From assembly GCA_012799425.1 (NCBI GenBank), contig JAAZLF010000315.1, positions 1-25,049 of the forward strand: a DNA stretch of 25,049 nt, in the 5' to 3' direction. This DNA comes from Actinomycetales bacterium. GTDB lineage: Bacteria; Actinomycetota; Actinomycetes; Actinomycetales; Dermabacteraceae. The notes under the pieces are model-generated. The model saw only the letters and a program-made list of their open reading frames with translations. It was not told where the DNA came from and did not search any database. Position 1 is the stretch's first letter. Each line of letters starts with the position of its first letter. This document shows, one piece after another, positions 8,008 to 16,155 of the stretch. The position numbers and the translations under genes are program-made.

Positions 8008-8780
8008 CGTCCCACCTCGTCCAGTGCGTCCAGCAGATGCATGCGGAAGGAGCCGGGCCGGGTGGAACGGCGCGCGGCCGCCTCCCCCGCCAGGCTCATC
8101 CAGGTCGTCGCGGCGAGCGCGGCGGTGAAGTCGTCGGACTCGACGGCCCGGCAGGCCGCGGTGAGCGCCGCGAGCAGGCAGCCGGTCCCGGTGACGCGGG
8201 CCAGTAGCGCCGTGCCCCGCTCCACCTGTGCGCGGCGCGTGCTCGAGAGCACCAGGTCGATCGGGCCGGAGACCGCGACGGCGCCGCCGGTGCGGGCCGC
8301 GATCCGCTGCGCCGCGTGCTCGGCGTGCTCGGGCACCGCCCGGGAGTCCGCGCCGCGTCCCCCGCGCCCTTCCCCTGCCAGTGCGAGCACCTCGGAGGCG
8401 TTGCCTCGCACCACGTCGGGCCGCGAGTCGAGCAGGGTGCGCGCCAAGGGGGTGCGCACCGGTGCGATCCCGATCGCGGTCGGGTCGAGCACCCAGGGCC
8501 GGGCATCGCGGACGGCGACGGCGACAGTCGCCGGGATGCCGGCGATCGCGTCGGTGCTGAGGGTTCCGAGGTTGATCACGAGCGCGTCGGCCAGCGTCGT
8601 GAGGGTGGGGGCCTCCTCGAGGGTCTCGGTCATCATCGGGCGCGCGCCGGCGGCGAGCAGCCCGTCGGCGACCAGGCCCATGGAGACGGTCGCGGTGAGG
8701 CAGTGCACCAGCGGCTGCTGCCGGCGGACGCCCTGCAGCACGTGCACCGCCGGGTCGAGATCCGGATCCGTCGGGCTCAT
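8004..8780 (-). CDS. thiM: Hydroxyethylthiazole kinase
   Basis: ThiM phosphorylates 4-methyl-5-(2-hydroxyethyl)thiazole, the salvage route to the thiazole half of thiamin. The 258-residue ribokinase-like protein has PLVHCLT (23-29), VINLGTL (68-74), VLDPTAIG (97-104), RGNASEVLAL (125-134) and the catalytic-loop GTGC (Cys201). The usual I-T-N after the His reads L-T-A here, so an Asn common in the family is missing. A Gly/Arg-rich insertion follows at about 137-150. Both ends overlap neighbours by 4 nt (the MFS stop at 8777 and the thiE start at 8007), which places it firmly in the TPP-controlled operon. Confidence 0.93.
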   Translation of the reverse strand: MSPTDPDLDPAVHVLQGVRRQQPLVHCLTATVSMGLVADGLLAAGARPMMTETLEEAPTLTTLADALVINLGTLSTDAIAGIPATVAVAVRDARPWVLDPTAIGIAPVRTPLARTLLDSRPDVVRGNASEVLALAGEGRGGRGADSRAVPEHAEHAAQRIAARTGGAVAVSGPIDLVLSSTRRAQVERGTALLARVTGTGCLLAALTAACRAVESDDFTAALAATTWMSLAGEAAARRSTRPGSFRMHLLDALDEVGR

Positions 8781-10165
8781 CGTGCTCCCTCCATCGGCTG
8801 CTCCGCCGCGTGCTCCCGGACCCCTTCGGCGACGGTGTCGATGTCCGCCTCGATGTCGCGCGGGGTGAGTCGGGGGCCGAGCACGGCACCCAGCACCAGC
8901 AGTCCGCCGCCGAGCCCGATCAGCGCCATCACCGAGCCGTTGCGCCCCAGGAGCGCCTCGAGCCAGGGCAGGTAGAAGGGGTACAGCGCAGGCAGCACGA
9001 GGGAGAGGCTGTATCCCATGCCGTACCCGGTCGAGCGCACCTCGGTCGGGAACCGCTCGGACAGGTATGCGGAGACCGGGCCGTAGGCGGAGACCGTCAG
9101 GACCTGCAGCGCGGCTGCGCACAGCGCCTCCCGGCCGAAGGATTGAGAGGTGATCGCCAGCCACCACAGGCCCGGACCGACCACCGCGGCGGTCGTCCCC
9201 CAGGCGATGAACAGCGTGCGCCGGCCGGTCCGGGTCGAGAGGTGACCCGCGCCCGCCATGACGACGGCCTGGGCGATCGAGGCGATCCCGATGGCCAGGG
9301 AGACGCCGGTGGCGGGCAGCCCGGTGTCGGTGGCCAGGCGGCTGGTCAGCAGCAGCACGGTGGTGTTCGTCAGCAGCCACAGCCCGGACATCAGGACGAA
9401 CACCTGCCAGAAGGCGGAGGCCCAGCGGCCGGTGAGCAGGTCTCGCAGGCCCGCTCGCGGTCGCGTGGACGCGGTGCGTGCCCGGCGATGGAAGACGGGG
9501 GCGTCGGCGACCTGGCGGCTGTAGTAGATGAGCATCCCGATCGAGGCGAGCGCTCCGAGCACGAACAGCAGTCGCCAGCCCCACTCGGCGTAGGCGCCCG
9601 GGCCCAGCAGCATCAGCAGCATCGCCACCGAGAAGGCGATGCTGGCCTGGGCCCAGGGGGCCATCGAGAGGATCAGCCCGCTCATGAGTCCGCGCCGACG
9701 AGGTCGGGACCATTCCATGGCAAGCGGGATCGCCGCGGAGTACTCCCCTGCCACGAAGATCCCGCCGAGGAACCTGAGCACCAGGATCAGCGCGATCGTC
9801 CCCGTACCGAGGATCTGGTGGGTGGGCATCGCGGCGATCAGGAGGGCGCAGGCGGCGGTGCCGGCGATCGCGATCCGGGTGGTGCGGGTGCGCCCCAACC
9901 GGTCCGCGATGCGCCCGAACACGATGCCTCCGACGGGGCGGCCGAACAGCATCGCGACGACGATCAGGGCGCCTGTCGAGGCGGCGGCCGCGGGGCCGGC
10001 GAGCACCACCATCGCCGGGGCGAGGGCGGTCAGCGGCAGGAAGACGTGGATGTTGTCCACCCAGTTTCCGACGACGCCGGCACGCAGGGCCGCGCGGCCC
10101 TCCGGAGGAAGACTCTCGTCAGAGCTGGGGTCGGTGGGGCGAGCAGGGGTGAGGGCACGGTTCAC
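8777..10165 (-). CDS. MFS transporter in the thiamin operon (candidate thiamin/precursor importer)
   Basis: The protein has 462 residues and about twelve hydrophobic segments. The loop 2-3 signature GRIADRLGRTRTTR and the RFLGGIFVAGEYSAA stretch resemble the metabolite:H+ symporter (MHS) branch of the MFS. It starts at GTG 10165, sharing GTGA with the stop of thiD-tenA, and ends in ATGA shared with thiM. It is therefore made only with the thiamin salvage enzymes and lies behind the TPP riboswitch. From context it probably imports HMP, the thiazole alcohol, thiamin or a breakdown product. The substrate is inference; fold and family are seen in the sequence. Known thiamin importers (ThiBPQ, ThiT, ThiXYZ, CytX) belong to other families. 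Confidence 0.85.
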   Translation of the reverse strand: MNRALTPARPTDPSSDESLPPEGRAALRAGVVGNWVDNIHVFLPLTALAPAMVVLAGPAAAASTGALIVVAMLFGRPVGGIVFGRIADRLGRTRTTRIAIAGTAACALLIAAMPTHQILGTGTIALILVLRFLGGIFVAGEYSAAIPLAMEWSRPRRRGLMSGLILSMAPWAQASIAFSVAMLLMLLGPGAYAEWGWRLLFVLGALASIGMLIYYSRQVADAPVFHRRARTASTRPRAGLRDLLTGRWASAFWQVFVLMSGLWLLTNTTVLLLTSRLATDTGLPATGVSLAIGIASIAQAVVMAGAGHLSTRTGRRTLFIAWGTTAAVVGPGLWWLAITSQSFGREALCAAALQVLTVSAYGPVSAYLSERFPTEVRSTGYGMGYSLSLVLPALYPFYLPWLEALLGRNGSVMALIGLGGGLLVLGAVLGPRLTPRDIEADIDTVAEGVREHAAEQPMEGAR

Positions 10166-11763
10166 AGCGCACCCTCCGAAGCGAACTCGCGATGCTCGAC
10201 CTCGACCGGCACCGCCAGGCGGAGCGCCTGCTCGAAGAACTCCAGCTCGTGCCGGCACGCCCGGAGGTAGGCATCCACAGCGGCCGAGCGCGCCGTCGGG
10301 GAAGCGGCCGCCAGCTCTCGTTCGACCTGCTCGAGAGCTCCCTGCGTCGCGGTGACGAAGCGGGGATCCCGGTACGTCTCCAGCCAGTCGGCGTAGGGAT
10401 GATCGCTCGGCACCGAGGGCAGCGTGGCGCCGGTCTGGGCGTAGAGCCAGTAGCACGGCAGCACGGCGGCGACTGTCACGGCACGCTCCTCGCCGAGGGC
10501 GGTCGCGCGCAGGAAGTCCGTGTATGCGCTGGTCACGGGGGATATCCCGATCTCCTGGTGCGCACCCAGCCGGCTACGGTGCAGCGCGGACTCGACGGTG
10601 AGACAGCTGGCCGCTCCGCTCGCCCAGAACACCTGGGCCGCAGGATCGGTGGAGGCGGCCGAGAGCGCCGCGAGCGCACGGGAGCAGCACCGCAGGTAGA
10701 GCGAGTCCTGCGCGAGGTAGAACGCGAAGGAGCTCGCCGGCAGGCTGCCGTCGACCAGCTGACGCACGAGGTCGGACTCCGCGATCTGTCGGGCGAGGGG
10801 TTCGCCGGCCCTCCACAGCGCCTGGGTCCATGGGCCGGCCGGCGCGATCGCGGGGTTGATCCGCTCCTGGGGCGGGAACGGTGCCGAGCGCCCTGCGGGG
10901 AGCTCGTCCGGGAACTCGAGGCTCGCCGGGACGGCATGCGGATCGATCCAGGGCGTCGATTCGCCGGCGGCCTGCAGGCGGCGCGAGCGGTGGGAGTGAT
11001 CCACCGGGCCGTGGCCGGTCCCGACCCGCAGCGCCTCCCCATGGGCGATCGACTCGTGGAGCCACTGCGTGGACCAGGCCAGGGCCGAGTGCGGGGACTC
11101 GCCGGCACCCAGGCGGGTGGCCAGGGCCGCGGACAGGGAGCATCCCGTCCCATGGGTGCTGGTCGAGTTCAGGCGCGTGGAGGGGACCGCCAGGTGTGCG
11201 CCGTCGGGACCCACCCAGGTGTTCGTCACCATCGCGGATTCCAGGTGCCCGGTCTTGACCACCACGGCCACGCCCGTGTGCTCGGCCCATGCCTGCGCCT
11301 GCTCGAGCGCTGCCCGCTCGTTCGCAGCGCGCGGCTGTCCGGTCAGCCGGGCGAGCTCCTCGATGTTCGGGGTCACCACTGTCGCGCGAGCGCAGAAGGC
11401 GATCATCGCCTGCTGCGCATCTGCTTCCAGGAGGCTGTCACCGCTGGTCGCGACCATCACCGGGTCGACCACGAGGATCTTCGGCGGGTTCTCCTCGAGC
11501 CATGCGGAGACGGTCCTGATCAGCTCCGCGGTGGCGAGCATGCCGGTCTTGACCGCATCGATCTCGACGTCATCGCCGACTGCGCGCAGCTGCTGGGCGA
11601 GGAACGCAGCGGGCGGCACGTGGATGTCGCGCACCCCGCGCGTGTTCTGGGCGACCAGGGCGGTGACGGCGCTCATGCCGTACCCGCCTGCTGCGGTGAT
11701 GGATTTGAGGTCCGCGGCGGTGCCGGCTCCCCCGGAGGGGTCCGTGCCGGCGATCGACAGCAC
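10162..11763 (-). CDS. thiD: Bifunctional HMP/HMP-P kinase (ThiD) and aminopyrimidine hydrolase (TenA) fusion
   Basis: The 533-residue protein has two enzymes. ThiD (1 to about 265) phosphorylates HMP twice: GTDPSGGAG (6-14), QNTRGV (39-44), VVDPVMVATSGDSLL (98-112), TPNIEEL (131-137) and GTGC (Cys208). TenA (about 310-525) recycles aminopyrimidines from degraded thiamin: YLAQDSLYL (349-357), catalytic Cys in LPCYWLY (Cys437) and an acidic site near HELEFFE (505-511). ThiD-TenA fusions are known, e.g. yeast Thi20. A Pro-rich linker joins them. The start is unsure: GTG 11763 begins right at the first beta strand with no ribosome site, while the open frame extends back only to a TAG at 11784-11782. 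It is first in the operon, 36 bases after the TPP riboswitch. Confidence 0.92.
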   Translation of the reverse strand: MLSIAGTDPSGGAGTAADLKSITAAGGYGMSAVTALVAQNTRGVRDIHVPPAAFLAQQLRAVGDDVEIDAVKTGMLATAELIRTVSAWLEENPPKILVVDPVMVATSGDSLLEADAQQAMIAFCARATVVTPNIEELARLTGQPRAANERAALEQAQAWAEHTGVAVVVKTGHLESAMVTNTWVGPDGAHLAVPSTRLNSTSTHGTGCSLSAALATRLGAGESPHSALAWSTQWLHESIAHGEALRVGTGHGPVDHSHRSRRLQAAGESTPWIDPHAVPASLEFPDELPAGRSAPFPPQERINPAIAPAGPWTQALWRAGEPLARQIAESDLVRQLVDGSLPASSFAFYLAQDSLYLRCCSRALAALSAASTDPAAQVFWASGAASCLTVESALHRSRLGAHQEIGISPVTSAYTDFLRATALGEERAVTVAAVLPCYWLYAQTGATLPSVPSDHPYADWLETYRDPRFVTATQGALEQVERELAAASPTARSAAVDAYLRACRHELEFFEQALRLAVPVEVEHREFASEGAL

Positions 11764-11781
11764 TCGCGGAATTCGGGCAGG

Positions 11782-11805
11782 CTACGACGGAGCCACTGGG
11801 GACAT
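11782..11805 (-). other. 7-codon leader ORF between riboswitch and thiD
   Basis: An ATG at 11805 lies within the 3' strand of the riboswitch P1 stem. It opens a seven-codon frame (MSPVAPS) closed by TAG at 11784-11782. It is in the same frame as thiD, with 18 bases between this stop and GTG 11763. AAGGG abuts the ATG, too close for a normal ribosome site. It may be a regulatory leader peptide, the true thiD start broken by a point mutation, or chance. Confidence 0.35.
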
Positions 11806-11876
11806 CCCTTCGCTAGTACGAACTAGATCAGGTTCCACGGGTGTGATCTCAGCGTCGTGCGACGCACCCCGTGTCC
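11800..11876 (-). promoter_or_regulatory. TPP riboswitch (thi box)
   Basis: Read on the minus strand the element contains the conserved parts in order: GGGGTGC, a GCGTCG/CGACGC stem (P3), CTGAGA, ACACCCGTGGAACCTGATC, the CTAGT/ACTAG stem (P5) and CGAAGGGA. P1 is formed by GGACA (11876-11872) with TGTCC (11804-11800). TPP binding closes P1 and normally turns off expression. I see no convincing intrinsic terminator between it and thiD, so translational control is more likely. An AUG (11805) overlaps P1. Confidence 0.95.
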
Positions 11877-11883
11877 GCCGCCG

Positions 11884-11889
11884 AGTATA
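11884..11889 (-). promoter_or_regulatory. -10 element of the thi operon
   Basis: TATACT on the minus strand is one base from the consensus TATAAT. It places the transcription start about seven bases on, at the 5' edge of the riboswitch. The -35 region has no obvious match. It lies in the 60-base gap after the binding-protein gene. Confidence 0.65.
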
Positions 11890-11936
11890 GACACAGCCCT
11901 CGGCGCGCTCCTCGCCCCCTCCCAGGGGCCGATACC

Positions 11937-13256
11937 TCAGCCCATCGCGGCTCGCGCCTCCTGCTGCGCCTCCGGCAGCGCCTCCTGCGCGGTGGTCTCC
12001 CCGCGGAACACACCGGCGATGCGCTGCAGCGCGGTGCCGGTGGCGATCGCGGAGCGGTCCCCCGTCCCGGGCCTTGCCGCCTGTTCGGGGACCTCGATCG
12101 CGGAGACGTCGACCTCGGCGTCCGCCCAGCTCTCGACCCATTCCTCCCGCAGCTCCCTGTGCGCGGGGATGCCCAGTCGGTTCTGGGCCAAGGAGCGCTG
12201 GCCGTCGGCGTCGCCGAGCCATCGCAGCAGCTCTGCGACCGCCTCGGTCCGGTCCTCGTCCTGCGGCTCGACCCCGACCGCGGCGATCGCGTGGACGAGC
12301 GGATGCGCTCCCTCATGGCCTGCGACGACCGGGTGGATGCCCCATTCGAAGTCCTCGCCGATCCCTTCGGCCAGGGCGTGCAGGTCGTAGGTGCCGGTCT
12401 GGAGGAGCCCGAGCTTGCCCTGGACGAACAGGTTCCTGCACAGCGCGGGGTCGGAGACGGTCTCCTCGCCGGACGGCGCGAGGTGGTCGGCGGCGAGGTC
12501 GGCGAGGTACTGGACGGCGGCGATCCCCTCCTCCGAGGCGAACGTCATCGTCCCCTCGTCGTCCTGCCAGCGGCCGCCCTGCGCGGCGATGAAGGGGCCC
12601 AGCACCGCGGTGCGATCCGGATGGGCGCTGAAGCCGAACGTGGCCCGTGCCCCGGGGTCGAAGCCCTCCTGCCCCGGGTGGCGCCCCTCGCCGTCGACGG
12701 TGAGGGACCGGGCCAGGTCCCGCAGCGCATCCGAGGACGCCTCGGGGTCGAAGGTCAGGGCGGTCGCGTCGCCCTCGGCGGCGGCGACCAGGCCCTCGTG
12801 CGCGACCAGGATGCTCTGGTCCCAGATCTGCGGCACGCCCCACAGGCCGTCCTCGAGGCGGTAGAGGTCGGTCGCGACGTCCTCCCACCGGGAGGAGAGG
12901 TCCCCGACGATCTCGCCGACCTCGAGCAGCTGTCCGCCGGCATGTGCCTGCGCGAGGTTGGCGGTGTTCATCCACAGCACGTCGGGCAGGCTCTCCGCCG
13001 CGACGTCCAGCGGAAGCTGAGCCCAGTAATCGTCCCAGGTCAGCACCTCGAGCTCTACCTCCACTCCGGTGGAGGCGGTGAAGTCCGCGAGCGAGTCCTC
13101 GTACGCCGAGGCCGCGGCCTCGCTCCAGACCCTCATCCGGAGCTTGTCGCCCTCCTCGAGCTCGACGGGCCGGTCCCCAGAGCAGCCGGAGAGGGCTCCG
13201 ACCCCGGCCACTCCCATCGCAGCGGTGGTGAGCAGGACCTGGCGGCGGGTCGGCAC
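11937..13256 (-). CDS. Extracellular solute-binding lipoprotein (sugar ABC type), orphan
   Basis: The 439-residue protein begins at GTG 13256, with GAAAGG about ten bases upstream. The signal has RR at 4-5 (TRRQVLL), a hydrophobic stretch and the lipobox LSGC (22-25), so mature protein is lipid-anchored at Cys25. The RR may indicate Tat export. The rest matches the family 1 (maltose/oligosaccharide) periplasmic-binding fold: FTASTGVEVELEVLTWDDYW, LPDVLWMNTANL, GLWGVPQIWD and the FVQGKLGLLQTGTYDL region. Such proteins capture sugars for an ABC importer, yet no permease or ATPase is adjacent. It lies 37 bases downstream of glgP and is probably co-transcribed. Ligand unknown; maltodextrin is a guess from context. 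Confidence 0.87.
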   Translation of the reverse strand: MPTRRQVLLTTAAMGVAGVGALSGCSGDRPVELEEGDKLRMRVWSEAAASAYEDSLADFTASTGVEVELEVLTWDDYWAQLPLDVAAESLPDVLWMNTANLAQAHAGGQLLEVGEIVGDLSSRWEDVATDLYRLEDGLWGVPQIWDQSILVAHEGLVAAAEGDATALTFDPEASSDALRDLARSLTVDGEGRHPGQEGFDPGARATFGFSAHPDRTAVLGPFIAAQGGRWQDDEGTMTFASEEGIAAVQYLADLAADHLAPSGEETVSDPALCRNLFVQGKLGLLQTGTYDLHALAEGIGEDFEWGIHPVVAGHEGAHPLVHAIAAVGVEPQDEDRTEAVAELLRWLGDADGQRSLAQNRLGIPAHRELREEWVESWADAEVDVSAIEVPEQAARPGTGDRSAIATGTALQRIAGVFRGETTAQEALPEAQQEARAAMG

Positions 13257-13293
13257 GGGGTCGGAGCCTTTCGGACGAGGTGCTGCGGGCCTC

Positions 13294-15858
13294 TCAGGCG
13301 GTGGTGACCAGCCCGAGCTCGGCACGGGAGGCCAGCACCGGATGCTGCGGGGTGACCCGCACGGTGCAGCCCACCTCGCCGGGAGCGGCGAGCGCGAAGC
13401 GAGCGGCCCAGCGACCGTCGTCCCCGCGCTGCAGCGGGATCAGCTGAGGCTCGATGATCTCACCCTCGGCATCGATCTGGCCGAGGACCGCCTCGATCAG
13501 CACATCCGTGTCGCGCAGGGTTCCCAGCTCGACATCCGCGACCAGGGTGACCTCGGCGCCGGTGGAGACCGTGGTCCCCTCGGTGCCGCGCAGGGTCACT
13601 CCGCTGACGCTGATCTGCGGCCAGGCCTCCTGCACGCCGGCCTTCCATGCGGTGAACTGCTCGGCGAGCACCGGGTCGGTGGTGAAGGCGGAGGCGGCGC
13701 CGGCGGCGGGCAGGTACAGCTCGGTGACGTAGTCGCGGACCATCCGCGCGGCGGTGATCTGCGGTGCCACGGTGACCAGCGAGGAGCGGACCCTGGTCAT
13801 CCAGCCGTGCTGCATGCCGCGCGCGTCCCGCTCATAGAACAGCGGGACGATCGACTGCTCGAGGATCTCGTAGAGGGCCTCGGCCTCGATCCGGTCGCGC
13901 CGGTGCTGGTCCTCGACCTGGGCGGTGGGGATGGTCCAGCCGGCGGCGTCATCCTTCATCTCGTCCCACCAGCCGTCGGAGACGGAGAAGGTGAGCCCGC
14001 CGTTGAGGACGGCCTTCATGCCGGACGTGCCGGAGGCCTCCTCGGGACGGATCGGGTTGTTCAGCCACACGTCGGAGCCGGCGATCAGCACCGAGGCCAT
14101 GCGGATGTCGTAGTCGGGCAGGAACGCGATCCGATGGCGCACGCCGTGGTCGTCGGCGAACTGCACCAGCTGCTGGAGGAACTCCTTGCCGGGACGGTCG
14201 GCGGGGTGGGACTTGCCGGCCACCACGATCTGGACCGGACGCTCCTCGTCCAGCAGGAGCCGCCTGAACCGCTCGGGATCCGAGAGCATCAGCGTCAGTC
14301 GCTTGTACGTGGAGACCCGACGGGCGAAGCCGATGGTCAGCGCATTGGGGTCGAGGATGTGATCGGTCCAGGCCAGCTCGGCCTCATCGGCTCCGCGGCG
14401 CAGCCACGACTGCTTGACGTGCGCACGGGCCATGTCCACGAGATCGGAGCGCAGCAGGTCGCGGGCCCGGGTGAGCTCGTGATCGGTGAGGGTGGACAGC
14501 GCGCTCCAGTCGCTGAGCGAGGAGATGTCCACATCACCCAGCGCCTTCTTGAACAGGTCGTCCATGTGCGGCGAGGTCCAGGTGCGGCGGTGCACACCGT
14601 TGGTGACCGAGCCGATCGGCACCTCGGGCACATCGAAGCCCGGGTAGAGATCCTGGAACATCGCGCGGGAGACGGCGCCGTGGAGCCGTGCCACACCGTT
14701 GGAGCGCTGAGCGATGCGGAAGCCGAGCTGGGCCATGTTGAAGATGTCCCCGCCCTCCTCGATGCCGAGCGCGAGGGCGGCCTCGACGGGCAGCGAGGGG
14801 ATCAGGCGCGACAGGCCGGTCTCGTCGGCGTCGAGGTATCCGCGCAGCTGGGAGGCGTCGAAGCGGTCGATACCGGCCGGCACGGGGGTGTGAGTGGTGA
14901 ACACGGTGCCGGCACGCACCTCGGCGACGGCCTCGGCGAAGCCGGCGCCGGCCTCGATCCGTCGGCCCACGCGCTCGAGCCCCGAGAAGCCTGCATGACC
15001 CTCGTTGAGGTGGAACACGGTCGGTGCCGGGGCGCCGGTGACCTCCGCGTACGCTTCGACGGCGCGGACGCCGCCGATGCCCAGCACGATCTCCTGGACG
15101 ATGCGGTGCTCGTGGTCGCCGCCGTAGAGGCGGTCGGTGATCTGGCGGGCTCCCTCATCGTTGCCCTCGACGTCGGTGTCGAGCAGCAGCAGCGGGACGC
15201 GCCCCACCTGAGCCTTCCACAGCGCGATGGCGACCTCGCGGCCGCCGGGCAGCGTCACCGAGACGCTCAGCTGCGCACCGTCGGTGCCGAGCACGGGCTC
15301 GATGGGAAGCTGCGCGGGATCGTTGTGGCGGTAGTCCTCCTGCTGCCAGCCGCTGCGGTCGAGCGACTGCGAGAAGTAGCCCCACTGGTACAGCAGTCCG
15401 ATGCCCACCAGCGGCACGCCGAGGTCCGACGCGGACTTGAGGTGGTCACCGGCCAGGATGCCGAGGCCGCCGGAGTAGATAGGCAGGGTCGGGGAGATCC
15501 CGAACTCCATCGAGAAGTAGGCGATGGAGGAGCCCTCGCCGCTGCCCTGGGCTCCGGGGACGGTGCGCTGGAACCAGCGGCCGGAGTCCAGGTAGGTGCG
15601 CAGGTCGCCCACCTCGGAGCGCATCTGCGCGAGGAAGGCCTCGTCGCGGGCGGCCTCGGCGAGACGCCCGGCGGGGACCTGCGAGAGCATCGCGAAGGGG
15701 TTCTCCCCGCTGTCCTCGAAGACCTGCGGGTCGAGGGAGCGGAACAGGTCGACCGTCTGCCGACGCCAGGTCCATCGCAGGTTCAGCGCGAGGTCGCGCA
15801 GAGGCTGGAGCGGGCCGGGGAGGTCGGAGGAGACGGTGATCCTCGAGATCGGCTTCAT
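13294..15858 (-). CDS. glgP: Alpha-glucan (glycogen/maltodextrin) phosphorylase, GT35
   Basis: The 854-residue enzyme uses phosphate to release glucose-1-phosphate from alpha-1,4-glucan in the cytosol. The N-terminal 110 or so residues (LRDLALNLRWTWRRQTVDLF) are the DUF3417 region typical of actinobacterial GlgP. Catalytic-core marks include YFSMEFGI, YSGGLGILAGDH, HLNEGHAGF, GSVTNGVH and FARRVSTYKR. The PLP lysine is K615 in EASGTSGMKAVLNGG. Some 120 C-terminal residues form a beta-rich tail. ATG 15858 follows TACCGT by six bases, suggesting a leaderless mRNA. An orphan sugar-binding lipoprotein follows 37 bases on. Confidence 0.95.
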   Translation of the reverse strand: MKPISRITVSSDLPGPLQPLRDLALNLRWTWRRQTVDLFRSLDPQVFEDSGENPFAMLSQVPAGRLAEAARDEAFLAQMRSEVGDLRTYLDSGRWFQRTVPGAQGSGEGSSIAYFSMEFGISPTLPIYSGGLGILAGDHLKSASDLGVPLVGIGLLYQWGYFSQSLDRSGWQQEDYRHNDPAQLPIEPVLGTDGAQLSVSVTLPGGREVAIALWKAQVGRVPLLLLDTDVEGNDEGARQITDRLYGGDHEHRIVQEIVLGIGGVRAVEAYAEVTGAPAPTVFHLNEGHAGFSGLERVGRRIEAGAGFAEAVAEVRAGTVFTTHTPVPAGIDRFDASQLRGYLDADETGLSRLIPSLPVEAALALGIEEGGDIFNMAQLGFRIAQRSNGVARLHGAVSRAMFQDLYPGFDVPEVPIGSVTNGVHRRTWTSPHMDDLFKKALGDVDISSLSDWSALSTLTDHELTRARDLLRSDLVDMARAHVKQSWLRRGADEAELAWTDHILDPNALTIGFARRVSTYKRLTLMLSDPERFRRLLLDEERPVQIVVAGKSHPADRPGKEFLQQLVQFADDHGVRHRIAFLPDYDIRMASVLIAGSDVWLNNPIRPEEASGTSGMKAVLNGGLTFSVSDGWWDEMKDDAAGWTIPTAQVEDQHRRDRIEAEALYEILEQSIVPLFYERDARGMQHGWMTRVRSSLVTVAPQITAARMVRDYVTELYLPAAGAASAFTTDPVLAEQFTAWKAGVQEAWPQISVSGVTLRGTEGTTVSTGAEVTLVADVELGTLRDTDVLIEAVLGQIDAEGEIIEPQLIPLQRGDDGRWAARFALAAPGEVGCTVRVTPQHPVLASRAELGLVTTA

Positions 15859-15864
15859 AGCCCC

Positions 15865-15870
15865 ACGGTA
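15865..15870 (-). promoter_or_regulatory. Candidate leaderless promoter of glgP
   Basis: TACCGT on the minus strand fits TANNNT and ends six bases before ATG 15858. The six bases are GGGGCT, which is not a usable ribosome site so close to the start. Confidence 0.4.
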
Positions 15871-16155
15871 CGTGAGGACGCCGGCCTGTCCTGCCCGTCC
15901 CCTGCGTCCGTTCACCCGGCGTTCGGCGCCGGTTCCTCACGGCGCCACCTGGAACGATACGCGGTCGAGAGCCTCTTCGGCGTCGACAGCAGGAGATGCA
16001 CGAGAGCTCCTTGCACGACCCTTCTGCGGTCGGCGGAGGTGGCAATGCGCTCCTGGGTCCACATCGCCTCCTGCACGGCACCGCTGCCTGCGACAATGGT
16101 GCGGCACCGCAGGGGACGGTGCCCACCGACAGAGCTGAACGCACGGAGGCGCCCG
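15871..16155. other. Divergent intergenic region between glgP and the sigma/anti-sigma-like gene
   Basis: About 285 bases separate the glgP promoter from the next gene. I find no convincing ORF or RNA. Weak promoter-like pieces toward the right are TTGCAC (16011-16016) and GACAAT (16092-16097), but they are not correctly spaced from each other. The only clear signal is the ribosome site GGAGG at 16145-16149. Confidence 0.4.

Noticed and set aside
11911..11931. Terminator after the binding-protein gene
   Set aside because: Only a 5-bp GCCCC/GGGGC stem with a 6-base loop and no T-tract; too weak to list.
13069..16155. Very long + strand open frame running over glgP and joined to the sigma/anti-sigma-like gene
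   Set aside because: It is the antisense shadow of glgP, open because of high GC. Its composition is Gly/Leu/His-rich without domains, and a strong ribosome site marks the true start at 16156.
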